Assembly: GCF_014633365.1 (NCBI RefSeq) | Contig: NC_068338.1 | Location: 27,406,291-27,470,290, forward strand | DNA: 64,000 bases | Direction of reading: 5' to 3' | DNA from: Diospyros lotus | Lineage: Eukaryota > Streptophyta > Magnoliopsida > Ericales > Ebenaceae | In this document: piece by piece, positions 52,001-60,449 of the stretch | Numbering within the stretch: the first letter of the stretch is position 1 | Layout of the letters: every line of letters begins with the position of its first letter | Notes under the pieces: generated by a model | Seen by the model: the letters and a program-made list of their open reading frames with translations, nothing else | Told to the model about the DNA's origin: nothing | Database searches by the model: none | Program-made: the position numbers and the translations under genes

Positions 52001-55000
52001 GCTACATTTGGGTTAGGATAAATCCTAGAATTCCCATTTACTTGATTTCTTTCCAATTGTTGATTGGACGAAGTCGAATTTCTGTTGAGATTCCTGTAGC
52101 CTTGCCGTCTCAGCAACCTACTTAACAATAACAGGCTACATCATTTTTACAATTTGCCTTAGTTCATCCTTAAGGCCACTAATAAAGCTAGAAACGAAGT
52201 ATTGCTATGTTAAAGCAGGCTGAGAATTCAACATTAAAATACTTAGTTCTTTGAATTGGATTTGATACTCCATCACAGATTCGTCTTGCTAAAGCTTGTT
52301 AAATTCTTCAACCAAGTCAGTCATTGGCTTCTCTCCAAACCGGTCACATAGATCCTCCACGAACTCAGTCCAATTGGCCTCACGTCTCCTCGTTGTATTC
52401 CAATTTTGATACCACGAATCAGCCGTATCGTTGAGATAGGCTGCTGCAAGGTTAACCCTCTGTCCTTCTAGTATATTGTAATGCTGAAAAAATCTCTCGC
52501 ATTTGCGGATCCACCATATCGGTTTTGATTATTCAAAAATTGGTATCTCCAATCTTGGCATGGGAGTATAATGAGAGGTTTGAGAAGAACCTCTTACCTG
52601 GATTGTTGGCTCTACAATAGGTAATTCCTCAATTGAAGCTCGAGGAGGAATCTCATCATCATGCAAGATTGGATCAGAAATGGATCTCAGCGGAAACTCC
52701 AACACAAAAAATTGAGGAAAAATTCCATCACCAGGCAGGATTGGATTGGAAGTGGACAACAACAACATATCCAGTCTTTATCCCACTTGTAGGGTCGGCT
52801 ACATGAATTCTAGACTTCCATGTATTTTTATCTTTTTTCATATCTTTATTTAGGCCCATACACTTCATATTAAACTTTAATGTCTCTCCCAAAGTCTTCT
52901 TGGGTCTGCCTCTACCTCTTTTTTTGACTAATTGTTTCATTTCATTAACTCTCATCACAAGAGCGTCTCTTGGTTTTTTTCTCACATGACCAAACCATCT
53001 TAGTCTACTTTCTCACATCTTCTTCTCGATTGACACTACTCCTACCTTATTACAAATAACCTTATTTCTAATTTTATCTTTTCTTGTATGGCCGCATATC
53101 CATCTTAGCATCCTCGTCTCCGCTACACTCGTCTTTTGCTCATACTGGTATTTGACTGCCTAACATTCTGAGCCATACAACAAAATTGGTCTTATAGCTG
53201 TTCTATAGAATTTTCCTTTTAGTTTTAATGGGATTTTACCATCACATAACACTCCCGATGCATTTTTCCATTTTAGCCAATCTTCCTTAATTCTATGCGC
53301 GACATCCTCGTGAATTTCTCCATTTTTTTTAATCACTGATCTCAAATATCGAAAAATGGTCTTTTCTTTGTATGATTTGGTCTTCCAATTTTATTATAAC
53401 ATCCTCCACTCTTGCATTCTTACTAAATTTACATTCCATATATTTTGTTTTCCTTCTACTTAATTTAAATCCCCTAGATTCTAAATTGTTTCTCCACAAC
53501 TCAAGCTTAGTGTTCACTCCTTCTTTTGTTTCATTCACCAACACTATGTCATCTGCAAATAGCATACACCATGTCACCTCTGTCTGAATTTGTTTAGTGA
53601 GTTCATCCATTACTAATGCAAATAAGTATGAACTTAGTGCAGAACCTTGATGCAGTCTCATTGTAATTTTAAACGGTTCAGTATCCCCTTTGCATGTTCT
53701 GACCCTTGTCTCTGCACCGTGATTGGATTGGAAATGGACCTCGGTGGAAATCTGCTGATAAATGAAATTGAGGCAATATTGTCGACATCATGTTATCTGT
53801 TCTCTGACAATATTGAGCCATTGTTTCCCTGTGCTTCTCTAATTCCCTCTGCATACTCTCTTGAGTTGCAGCGAAATCCTCTCGAGTTGCAGCAATATCC
53901 CGTTGCACACTCTCCCGTATGGTCTAGCTTGCCTCTTGAGTCTGCAACATCCCAAATTCTAACACCTCCATCCTTGCTTCTAGCTGCTTCATCCTAGTAC
54001 CTTTGGCCATCTTTCAGCGGCTTGCTTGATTTCACCTTTAATATGCAGAGAATTGCCGGCCACGTCCACTGCACTGATCGTTGATGTTTGCCATCACCAA
54101 TGGCATGCAACGAATTGTTGACTTTGATATCAACATTGATTGCCGATGGTCTTGATTCCCTTGGATCACTGATTGCCTAGATCTGATTGGAATTGATGTG
54201 GATCAGTGATTGCTCAACCACTACTTCCAGACCAGCCCTCCTACCCTACTCGCCTAAACTTGCTAATTGAATTCGCCAGAAACCACATGACTCTGCTTTG
54301 CCCCTTAATTTCGAACTAAGAGTTGCTTTGCTCTCTTGGTTATGACATGTCCTTTGATTCTGTAGAATTGGGTCAAAAACGCTGCTCACACTCATCTATC
54401 AATAGTCGAGAACCACCGGTTTAGAGCCATCAGAATTTGCCTTCAAAAATTCGAACCAAATTGCTACGAGTTTGTGGGAATCACAGCCAAGGATTGATCG
54501 GCTTTGATACCAAATGTCACACTCCTAGGGCACCTAGGGTTTAGAATGGAATTTGGAAGGAATCGGGAGTGAGAGGATAGAAAGGGAGGGAGAAATTAGA
54601 AGGAGAAGGGAGAATTCAGAAGAATGAAGGGAGGATCCAAAAGAAACAAGAGAGAGAGAGAGAGATACAAAATTTAGATTTCATTCATAAGTTGGTATTC
54701 TCTACTTCTTTAGCCTATTTATAGGTTGTTACATCCCTTCAGTTAGTAACAAACTGAAAGCACAATACTACAACAGCCTAAGGTACAACAAAGAAAAATA
54801 CATGCAATAGAACAATTACTCCTATGCCCTTTGGGTTGTGACATTAACACATTGAGGTTCACTCACTTTCCGTAGGCATGTTTATGCTCTGTTGTCGGGG
54901 ATGGCTTTCATTGCTCAATTTGTACTTTCATCATCACACCGCTTTGGTCACAACCTCATCCAATGCATCAATAAACTATAAAGGACACTAGACCATACTT

Positions 55001-58000
55001 AAGTATATGGAAATTTATAGACACTAAAATAGAAACCCCAAATATGTAACATCATTTTTGGCCTTGCATCATAGCCCTCGAACTGAATACAATCATGAAA
55101 TAGTCATACATAGGTTTAAACCTCAGCTTTCTCAATTGTTCCTAGTCCACTCCTTGACCTCTACAGTTGATCTTGATTGGCTGTTGGCTATGCCTGGGTT
55201 TAGTTGACTCCACAGTTGACTTTCAGTCCAGCTGTTCACTCCTGGTTGATTTCATAATTCCATGCCACAACAATCCAGTTATTCTTAATAATTCTCACAT
55301 TGTGGCATCCATAATTTGAGGAAAATTATACAGGTTGTTACATACCCCGATTCAAAACTGGGACTCTTGCCACTAATTTTACTCTTAACACCATAGCTTC
55401 CCTAGTTCTTAAGCTCACAGGGAAGATAGAAGGTGTTGGAAACAGAAAGATCACCCCAAGTACTGACCACTTAAGTGTTGCCACTTGCCTCATCTGTGTT
55501 CTGATTTTGGTATCTTTAATAGCTGTCTGGTCCTTCTAATCCCAAGTTTCCTTTTCAAGTGAGCATACCCTCCTGACAAGAGCCTTCTTTATATTTCCAA
55601 CCACCACTGAGTCAGTATTTAAAGACATTTCTTTCCTTTCTTCTGGAAGACTATAGACAAAATTTGATTCCATGAATTTACTTATTTGGTTATCATAAAA
55701 GTTGATCTCATTTGGTTATCAATTGACTTTACCTCATTTATTCTCTCGTTAGAGGGTTGTGTCAGGAAGTGCATCCATCATGACATTTTGTCACATTATT
55801 ATTTTGCATGGATTTGTATTTGTTAATGTGACTTTTAGAAGTCAATTAACATTATATAAGGTGTGCCACCAACTGTCACACTTCCCTCTATGGGTTGCGT
55901 AACTGGCTATAAACCCTAAGCCAAGACTTAAAGTTCATGACGCCTAAACATTCGTCCAATTTATTATCAAAGAAAATACCAATATTCATAATTGAAATAA
56001 CTAAAACAATATTCCACTAAAATCCTTAGAGTTTATACAATCTAAATAGCCTGAAAAACAAAAAACTAGCCCTGAGTCCACTTGTGAATCCTCTAGTTCA
56101 AGTCCACGTCTAACCCCACAAATCTTGCTTGCTTGAAAAATATGTTAGGAGAGTGGTGAGCCTACAACCCAATGAAGGTTATCCCACATAATAGATCAAC
56201 ATCCAAAATAGAGAATTTGATACATATAATAATACAAAAATAGTTTCAAGGTTTCACCAATATTCCCTATGCAACATGTATCACTGATAAAATCACACTT
56301 GGTGTAGCCAACAATTTCCACAATGTATAAAACATCAATTAATCAAGGGAACCACAATAATATTCAATAATCGATTCAGACTTGATCAAGTTTATCCTTC
56401 TCAAATTCTCTTCCTATAATATAATATAATATAATATATATACATATCATTTTGATTTTTCCTTATTTATCCTAGACTCGATCAAGTTTATCCTCAATTC
56501 AGACTTCCAGCCCAATCTAAATCCCTCCACATCTATGACAATCCCTCTCATTCTCAATCTACAGTTAAAATCTGAACTCACTTCCTAATTTCTTTGAAAT
56601 TTTGATTAAATTTTCCTAATCTACAATGGCTTCAGAACTCCTATTTCCTCTTGGGATTTATCTCCTCCTAAAAATTTGGTGTTACACTGACCCTAACTTG
56701 GTTAGGATAAGGTGCATTTATGATGATGGTTATCATAGAAGTTTGCTGATGGCAGAATGATTTGATATGGTGTCATTGAGAATTAAAAATATGCCTACTT
56801 AATACTAATCAACTAAGTGATATTATTTTGCTTACATTTTCAATTAAGAAGTTAATTCCATAGCATTGTTATAGCATCACGTGAAACTGATACTGGATTA
56901 GCTTGTTAATGGGGTCTTGGTGTTCCCTTTTGAGGCTCTGTTGAAGGCCAGATCAAAATCTATAGTCAATGGCATATGGAAGATACAATGTTATAGCTCA
57001 ATTAGACATGGAAGAAAATGTTTGCAGGCTGTTCCAGGTGCTGGAAACATCGATTCTACACATATATGGTATTGTAGGTTCACTTGGGTTAGAGAATTAG
57101 GAATAAGACTGACTTAGGCTTCAGATAGGAGATGATGACCTCTATGTTAATGCACTTTGGATAAGAATCGGATGTAGGTTTCTGGACATGTGCACTAAGG
57201 GGAATGGAATTTTTCCCATTTACACTAAATTATTGAAAGAAATTAACAAATCGGATCTGATTGGCCTTTAAATTGTCAAAGATGCAAAGGAGGAGGAGAA
57301 GAAGATAGTTTTAGAAGTCGTTCATACAGGCCTTAGACATCACACCTGGGGTCTGTTCTCATCTCAAAATCTCAAAGAAGCATGTTAAGTACTAAACAGT
57401 GTTGTTAGATATGCTAAGCTAATAGTTTGGATTTCCAAAAACACATAGAAACTCTTCAAATTGTCCAAATAAAAAACATATGTGAAGATCGTAGACTTGA
57501 ATCATTCCTTGATCCATGGTGACCATTACAGCCCGTGTCTAGGAAGTTTATTTAAATCTTCCTCAACCCTACAAAAACCAGCTGAAACCATAAATAATGT
57601 AAAAAATTAAGCTTAAAGCAAGGTTTATAACAATGGCATATAACAAGTGAAGGTCCCAATGGCCCGTGGATTGAACTTGAAAATCCAACAAAGCTTGGGC
57701 CATAGATGTCCCTTGTCAAGGTTTCTGTTGCTTGTTTTCATTAGAAACTTGAATACTGACTTTGCTGAGAAAAAAAAAAAGAAAAGAAAATTGAATGCAT
57801 TGGCATGTGTTTAACACTTCATTTGGTATTACAAGTTTCATGACAGATGAGGTAATTAGAAAAAAGATCCCTGCAACTATTGTTGGAAAAGGATCAATTT
57901 GTTTACTTAATTATTGAAATGTCATCATTTGTATCCATTGCCATATGAGATGATTGTCCTTTCTGCAATCCTATGCTTATGGTAATAGACTTTCAGTCAA

Positions 58001-59371
58001 ACGCTGTACAGCCCATACACCATCTAAATCAGTATCTCATGTTTTGTACTGCTATGATCTGTTTTTATTTTTTATTTGACTTCAGCTGAGAACCTTACAT
58101 GACTGTCTTCAGTGACACTGTGTTACAGGCTGTTCTGGTTTTAGGAACTTTAGTAATGAAGTTATCAATTAATAAATCCTTAAAGCTTGCTATCATATGA
58201 AAGTTTCATATTCAAGTTATTGGTTGTTTATAGTTTACATGACGTACTAATTTGTTCATTCTGCTCTGTAGGTCACGCCTCCTTTTCCAGTTACTTTAGC
58301 AACATGTCCAGATATACATTTTGAGGTGCGTTTGAGTTCTCTGCCAACAATATGCATGCATAACTTGTAATTTTGTCATTGCCCAGAATAATAAACAAAG
58401 TTAGCTGACATCAAACTGGTTTTGTTCCAGTTATTAGTCTTGGCTTTGTGAATACCATTTGCTATTGCGATATTTGAAGGACTAAACCAATAAATAAGAA
58501 ACAAAAAAATCTGATATATCACATAATTACATAATTTATTTTCACATGAAAAGTTTTCACTGGATCAGTGGTGAAGATATAATGTCTAGTCATCATTCTT
58601 CATTCTGAATTTTAGCTGTGTGTTTGCTTGTGTAGAGCTATGTGTAGTTTTCTTGGTGACTTGGATTAATTATGGAATTTGGTTAGATAATCTGAGTTTC
58701 TGTAGACTGTACTTGATACACACAACTCTTAGTATTTTGTAATGATAAATTAACTGCACCATTGGTTGATCAGCTGGATCTTAGTCAAAATTTGTCTGTT
58801 AAACAAGACTCTTATTATATCACCAAATTTTAGCTATGTAAGATGTTTGCTGAATTAGATTTAGTGCAAAAGTAGTGAGGACCGAATCTTGAATCAATCT
58901 ACTAGGGGGCCCTAACAGAAGGAGAACTTGGAAAATTTTGTGGTTCTGGTAATTTGAGCTTATGGTCCCAATTCAACATTAAATCCACTTTCCCACTTTT
59001 TCCATTGACAGTAGACAACTGGCCTGTAATCTGTTTGTAGTATACCATACTGTTCTTTCTTTGTATTTATTGGAATTCATTACTTCCTTGTTGCTTTAGT
59101 GAAGGCGATCTTTTATTTGCAGACATCATGCCTACCTTCATCTGTTCCTGGCCGTGAACAAAAATTGGAGTTCAAGTTTGGATGTCCAGTGATTTTGCCA
59201 CCAGATAGTTTCCTTTCCCTTAGACTCCCATTTATTTATGGTGTACAACTGGAGGATGGATTTCTGCAATCTCTTAAACCCTTTGAAGTCCAACCTGAAC
59301 TGACTGCCTGGATTGCTAAAGGCACAGCATTGCAGGTAATATCCAAGGCAACTGGTCCATATGAGGGATAA
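31033..59371 (+). CDS. SMG8: SMG8, nonsense-mediated mRNA decay factor, four exons
   Basis: Homolog of SMG8, which with SMG9 binds and restrains the SMG1 kinase that phosphorylates UPF1 in nonsense-mediated decay. Reconstructed CDS: 31033-31500, 32430-35333, 58272-58325, 59123-59371; 3675 nt, 1224 residues. All introns are phase 0 with GT-AG ends. The N-terminus has the [21 protein letters not shown] segment typical of the family's G-like fold; then [13 protein letters not shown] across junction 1, a long helical middle with a polyalanine tract (about residues 450-465), a low-complexity region, and a C-terminal domain with CPHGHRF (about 953) and MNCPHCR (about 1094) metal-binding-like motifs. 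The last exon reads [12 protein letters not shown] and ends ATGPYEG. The ATG at 31033 is the only ATG start; an in-frame extension upstream starts with TTG. Intron 2 is 22.9 kb and packed with transposons, yet the frame is intact. Length matches plant SMG8. A read-through of exon 2 would end after 13 extra residues. Confidence 0.93.
35376..36180. other. SMG8 intron 2, 5' part, no repeat recognised
   Basis: T-rich, transcript-like sequence after the exon 2 donor (35334). The in-frame stop at 35373-35375 would end a retained-intron form. No separate gene is supported. Confidence 0.5.
36181..36506 (+). mobile_element. LINE C-terminal fragment
   Basis: The plus-strand translation around 36310-36390 reads [20 protein letters not shown], which resembles the WxxWxERNxRxFE tail of plant L1-type ORF2. 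Flanking residues also fit that tail loosely. Element A was inserted just downstream. Short and decayed, so the limits are approximate. Confidence 0.5.
36507..36813 (+). repeat. 5' LTR of element A
   Basis: 307 bp, starting TATCACGACCCC where the 3' copy has TGTCATGACCCC, so the terminal TG has mutated. It is followed by the tRNA-Met-type PBS at about 36815. Confidence 0.85.
37237..37645 (+). repeat. 5' LTR of element B
   Basis: 409 bp, TGTCACGCTACG...ACCGTGACA. It is followed directly by the PBS TTGGTATCAAAGCC (about 37648). Confidence 0.92.
37690..40744 (+). pseudogene. Element B gag-protease-RT-RNase H (Ty3/chromovirus), broken
   Basis: From ATG 37690 one frame reads Gag as far as protease but is cut by several in-frame stops (near 37990, 38275, 38398 and 38629). 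Visible motifs: a coiled coil at the Gag start; [12 protein letters not shown] and [10 protein letters not shown] in the Gag core; a zinc knuckle [14 protein letters not shown] (about 38788-38829); the protease active site [10 protein letters not shown] (about 39011); RT motifs [33 protein letters not shown] and FFDDILIYS (about 40088); and RNase [17 protein letters not shown]. One-base frameshifts occur near 39240 and 40085, and a TAG replaces a probable CAG at 40567. Reading stops at the inversion point after [11 protein letters not shown]. This copy cannot make enzymes. Confidence 0.88.
40752..41146 (-). repeat. 3' LTR of element B, inverted
   Basis: 395 bp, the reverse complement of the 37237-37645 LTR with few differences. 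A polypurine tract (GAGGGGGGAAA on the minus strand) sits at about 41147-41158. Confidence 0.92.
41160..42776 (-). pseudogene. Element B RNase H end, integrase and chromodomain (inverted), broken
   Basis: Reading from 42776 downward: the RNase H tail ([21 protein letters not shown]), a VDALSR connection, the HHCC zinc domain ([20 protein letters not shown] with CDICQRC), the catalytic core with MDCIEEL and ISDRDKNF, then [21 protein letters not shown] and the C-terminal chromodomain-like [20 protein letters not shown], ending at the stop at 41160. Internal stops and frameshifts (for example just after 42004) inactivate it. The chromodomain places element B in the chromoviruses, which often target marked heterochromatin. 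Confidence 0.88.
42790..43490 (+). pseudogene. Gag remnant of element C, with local duplication
   Basis: Recognisable Gag pieces are WTEFVED (about 42851), [13 protein letters not shown] (about 43090), LQELSVEAL (about 43198) and a decayed zinc knuckle near 43360-43395. The stretch 42866-42946 contains a direct duplication of a segment containing GATCGAAGTGA and GGTCTGGATATAG. Stops and shifts abound. It resembles the Gag of elements D and E and is followed by a G-rich polypurine tract and the LTR at 43544. Confidence 0.7.
43544..43912 (+). repeat. LTR of element C
   Basis: 369 bp from TGTCATGACCCAGGG to GTACATGACA, preceded by a polypurine tract (about 43523-43540). It differs from the element A LTR although the termini are similar. 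Its 5' partner LTR was not found; it may have been lost or rearranged. Confidence 0.7.
43957..44260 (+). repeat. 3' LTR of element A
   Basis: 304 bp from TGTCATGACCCC to GGTCTTGACA, preceded by AAGGAGGGGGA. Confidence 0.85.
44520..44830 (-). mobile_element. LINE 3' UTR fragment and C-run
   Basis: The stretch around 44535-44610 (CTTAAGGAGG, GGAGCAGGAAA, CTAGAAATTAAGA) matches 62700-62775 at the 3' end of the right-edge LINE. A run of 18 C (44800-44817) lies inside. Confidence 0.5.
45012..45288. mobile_element. MITE-like inverted repeat
   Basis: The left arm CTCCCCTCGTTTGGGAGAG, followed by AATGTAATGGAATGG, pairs with the right arm (complement TTCTCCTTGTTTGGGAGAG, then AATGAAATGGTTGG) over about 40 bp with mismatches. 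Non-coding interior. No clear TSD was identified. Confidence 0.55.
45560..45790 (-). repeat. Unclassified repeat with a B-box-like motif
   Basis: On the minus strand GGTTCAAATC (a good pol III B-box match) lies near 45783-45774 and is followed by a moderately GC-rich block ending in a GA/G-rich run. It could be a SINE fragment; no TSD or A-box was found. Confidence 0.3.
46099..46148. repeat. 25-bp tandem duplication
   Basis: Two adjacent copies of a unit containing CCTTAAGGTGCATTAAGGTG and ending in ATAGG, nearly identical. Confidence 0.8.
46626..46918 (-). repeat. 3' LTR of element E
   Basis: 293 bp; aligns with 54515-54843, which carries an extra 35-40 bp in the GA-rich part. Confidence 0.9.
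47100..47323 (-). repeat. 3' LTR of element F
   Basis: 224 bp. The inner terminus reads TATTGAAATCC, where the 5' copy has TGTTGAAATCC. Confidence 0.9.
47331..49195 (-). pseudogene. Element F reverse transcriptase and RNase H (copia pol), broken
   Basis: Copia RT runs from about 49195 to 48165 and RNase H from 48164 to the stop at 47331. Visible: [27 protein letters not shown] RT start (about 48840-48780), [39 protein letters not shown], and the catalytic motif VYVNDIIL at about 48285-48262, in which Asn (codon 48273-48275) replaces the first Asp of YVDD. RNase H shows [18 protein letters not shown] and SSAEAEFRA. Frame breaks lie near 48585 and 48165. A dead RT is expected from the Asp-to-Asn change alone. 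Confidence 0.9.
49260..50560 (-). pseudogene. Element F protease tail and integrase (copia), broken
   Basis: Visible: [16 protein letters not shown] (pre-integrase region, about 50415-50370), the GAG-pre-integrase zinc domain with [10 protein letters not shown] and [11 protein letters not shown], then [10 protein letters not shown] at about 49985, in which Asn (codon 49980-49982) stands where copia integrases have the first catalytic Asp (HSDLWGP). Downstream are RIDNGTEY (second acidic residue) and [12 protein letters not shown] (catalytic Glu). A frameshift near 49660 and further ones to 49260 break the frame. Confidence 0.88.
50570..51684 (-). pseudogene. Element F Gag (UBN2/copia type), broken
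   Basis: Starts at ATG 51684, 43 nt after the LTR. It contains [20 protein letters not shown], the copia Gag N-terminal signature, and [15 protein letters not shown] and [15 protein letters not shown] further on. A zinc-knuckle start (CDHCKK) appears near 50890. In-frame stops at about 51589 and 51247, and shifts after 50830, inactivate it. Confidence 0.85.
51727..51964 (-). repeat. 5' LTR of element F
   Basis: 238 bp; longer than the 3' copy because a 14-bp unit (around CAAATAATCAGCAC) is duplicated at about 51850-51880. Confidence 0.9.
51970..54010 (-). pseudogene. Element E Gag, split by a LINE
   Basis: From ATG 54010 the minus strand reads [18 protein letters not shown], the same start as element D, then a coiled coil with [23 protein letters not shown]. 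The LINE 52758-53721 interrupts it. Past the insertion are [39 protein letters not shown] and [27 protein letters not shown] (about 52580-52270), then [12 protein letters not shown] near the F insertion. Stops and shifts are present. No pol domain was found anywhere in E. Confidence 0.82.
52758..53721 (-). mobile_element. 5'-truncated LINE inserted in element E
   Basis: 964 bp. Minus-strand blocks: [19 protein letters not shown] and [11 protein letters not shown] (RT core, about 53660-53550), [50 protein letters not shown] and [13 protein letters not shown], ending in a (TTG)n-like 3' tail near 52758. An 18-bp target duplication, ATTGGATTGGAARTGGAC with one mismatch, flanks it (52740-52757 and 53722-53739). 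It is truncated within RT, as usual for LINEs. Several frameshifts and stops. Confidence 0.9.
54515..54843 (-). repeat. 5' LTR of element E
   Basis: 329 bp; on the plus strand TGTCACACTCCTAGGG...GGTTGTGACA. Confidence 0.9.
54849..55870. other. SMG8 intron 2, older repetitive DNA flanking element E
   Basis: No gene. Stretches rich in CAGTTGACT-type motifs (about 55140-55250) resemble 46200-46510 on the other side of element E, suggesting E landed inside an older repeat. Confidence 0.4.
55874..56686 (-). mobile_element. Probable solo LTR
   Basis: On the minus strand it starts TGTAACACCAAATTTTTAGG and ends GAAGTGTGACA, giving TG...CA termini over 813 bp. The flanks CCAAC and CTGAC agree at three of five positions, a weak TSD. 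It contains an (ATAAT)n-like run at about 56415-56440. No internal domain adjoins either end. Confidence 0.45.
56690..58271. other. SMG8 intron 2, 3' end, no repeat recognised
   Basis: AT-rich sequence leading to the exon 3 acceptor (TGTAG, 58267-58271). No coding signal on either strand. Confidence 0.5.
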
Positions 59372-60156
59372 CTCAAATAGCAGAACAAGGGATTCTCCAA
59401 ACTTGGAAACTGTTTGTAGTTCTGCAATGAGATTGGGAGGCAGGTTTTTGTGTGAGTCATCTAGTTTCAGGTTAGTGTGGTGCTTTAAAATGTGGTACTT
59501 CTGTTCTGAATTTTTTATAAATATGTACCTCATTGAATTGCTTACTTTAATTTCTCTTACATGTTTCCTTGCTTTGCTTCAATCTTTCTTAATGAAACTG
59601 TCTTACTGTTTACCAGATTAATAGGCTGTGGGGTTTCATCTTTGTGTTGGTTTTAGCTAATTTTCTGTACAAGGACATTCAGAGTGGCTGAGCTTGAGTG
59701 ATGTATGAAGGTGGCAATGTAAGGGTATTTGCTGACTATGATAAATTTGGAAAGGCAGGAAACGTTTCATCTTCTAATTAACTGCAAATTAGTAGGGAGT
59801 GATTATGATGGTGATAGAGCACCGATATACCACACATATCAGCGTAGGGGTAAGAAAGGAGGCAAGGGGGCAATTGAGGAAAATAATATAGGGGTAGAAT
59901 TGTCAGAGACGGTTAGGAATAACAACCTCACGTGGTTGTAACCGTCGGGGGAATCCATATAAAAGGGAGAGGAAAGAAGAGAGAGGGTGTGAAAGAATTT
60001 GAAGAAGATTCTGGGAGAGGAGGCCCTCTCGAATTGGCCTTTGTTTCATTTTTTTTTTCCTGTTCTTCTTCCATCTTTTGTTAGTTTTCTGGAACTAAGC
60101 ACTGTAAATTGGACTTCTTCTACTAATTTGGTTAGTGAAATTGGAATTTGAGTGGG
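59372..60156. other. SMG8 3' UTR and flank
   Basis: The first few hundred bases should be 3' UTR. From about 59790 the sequence looks like LTR DNA: a TATA-like CATATAAAAGGG near 59957 followed by a GA/CT-rich stretch. Confidence 0.45.
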
Positions 60157-60449
60157 TTTCCTATCAACAATGGTATCAGAGCCGGCCCCATGGCTCCCAG
60201 TGCAAGTGAGCGGCGACGGAGGTGACGCCGACATGCAGTGTTCACCCGGGACTAGCAGCGGCTAGTGCACAGCTTGCTGGCGTGGGCGTCGGGCTGCTGA
60301 GTGTGGTGGTATGTTATGGTCCACTGCAGAGTATGAAACTTGTCCCACATTGGAAGTTTAGGCTCCTGGTGTGGGATTTGTAACCTTTTGGGCACCCTCC
60401 CCTTAACAACTAGCTTTTGAGAGTGAGTTCTACCCGAGGGTTGTAACAG
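60157..60449 (+). mobile_element. LTR/TRIM-like remnant with PBS
   Basis: An LTR-like end (CTATCAACA) is followed at 60170 by ATGGTATCAGAGCC, a tRNA-Met PBS. About 160 bp on, CTTGTCCCACATTGG, CCTCCCCTTAACAACTAGC and GAGTTCTACCCGAGGGTTGTAACA-like blocks resemble the LTRs of plant TRIM or small copia elements. No coding sequence. Limits and class are approximate. Confidence 0.4.

Larger units (their letters stand above)
46626..54843 (-). mobile_element. Element E: gag-only Ty3-type LTR retrotransposon hosting two later insertions
   Basis: The 5' LTR is 54515-54843 and the 3' LTR 46626-46918 (minus strand). The TSD TTAAC is exact (46621-46625 and 54844-54848). The PBS (TTTGGTATCAAAGCC on the minus strand) adjoins the 5' LTR at about 54500-54514, and a G-rich polypurine tract adjoins the 3' LTR at about 46919-46955. 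The interior has Gag only. It was later invaded by copia element F (47100-51964) and a LINE (52758-53721); without them it is about 2.4 kb, close to element D. Confidence 0.9.

Noticed and set aside
59336..59371. Donor-like GTAATA after TTGCAG in the last SMG8 exon
   Set aside because: Reading through gives an [10 protein letters not shown] end that fits the family length, and I found no convincing acceptor and coding continuation downstream, although the alternative cannot be fully excluded.
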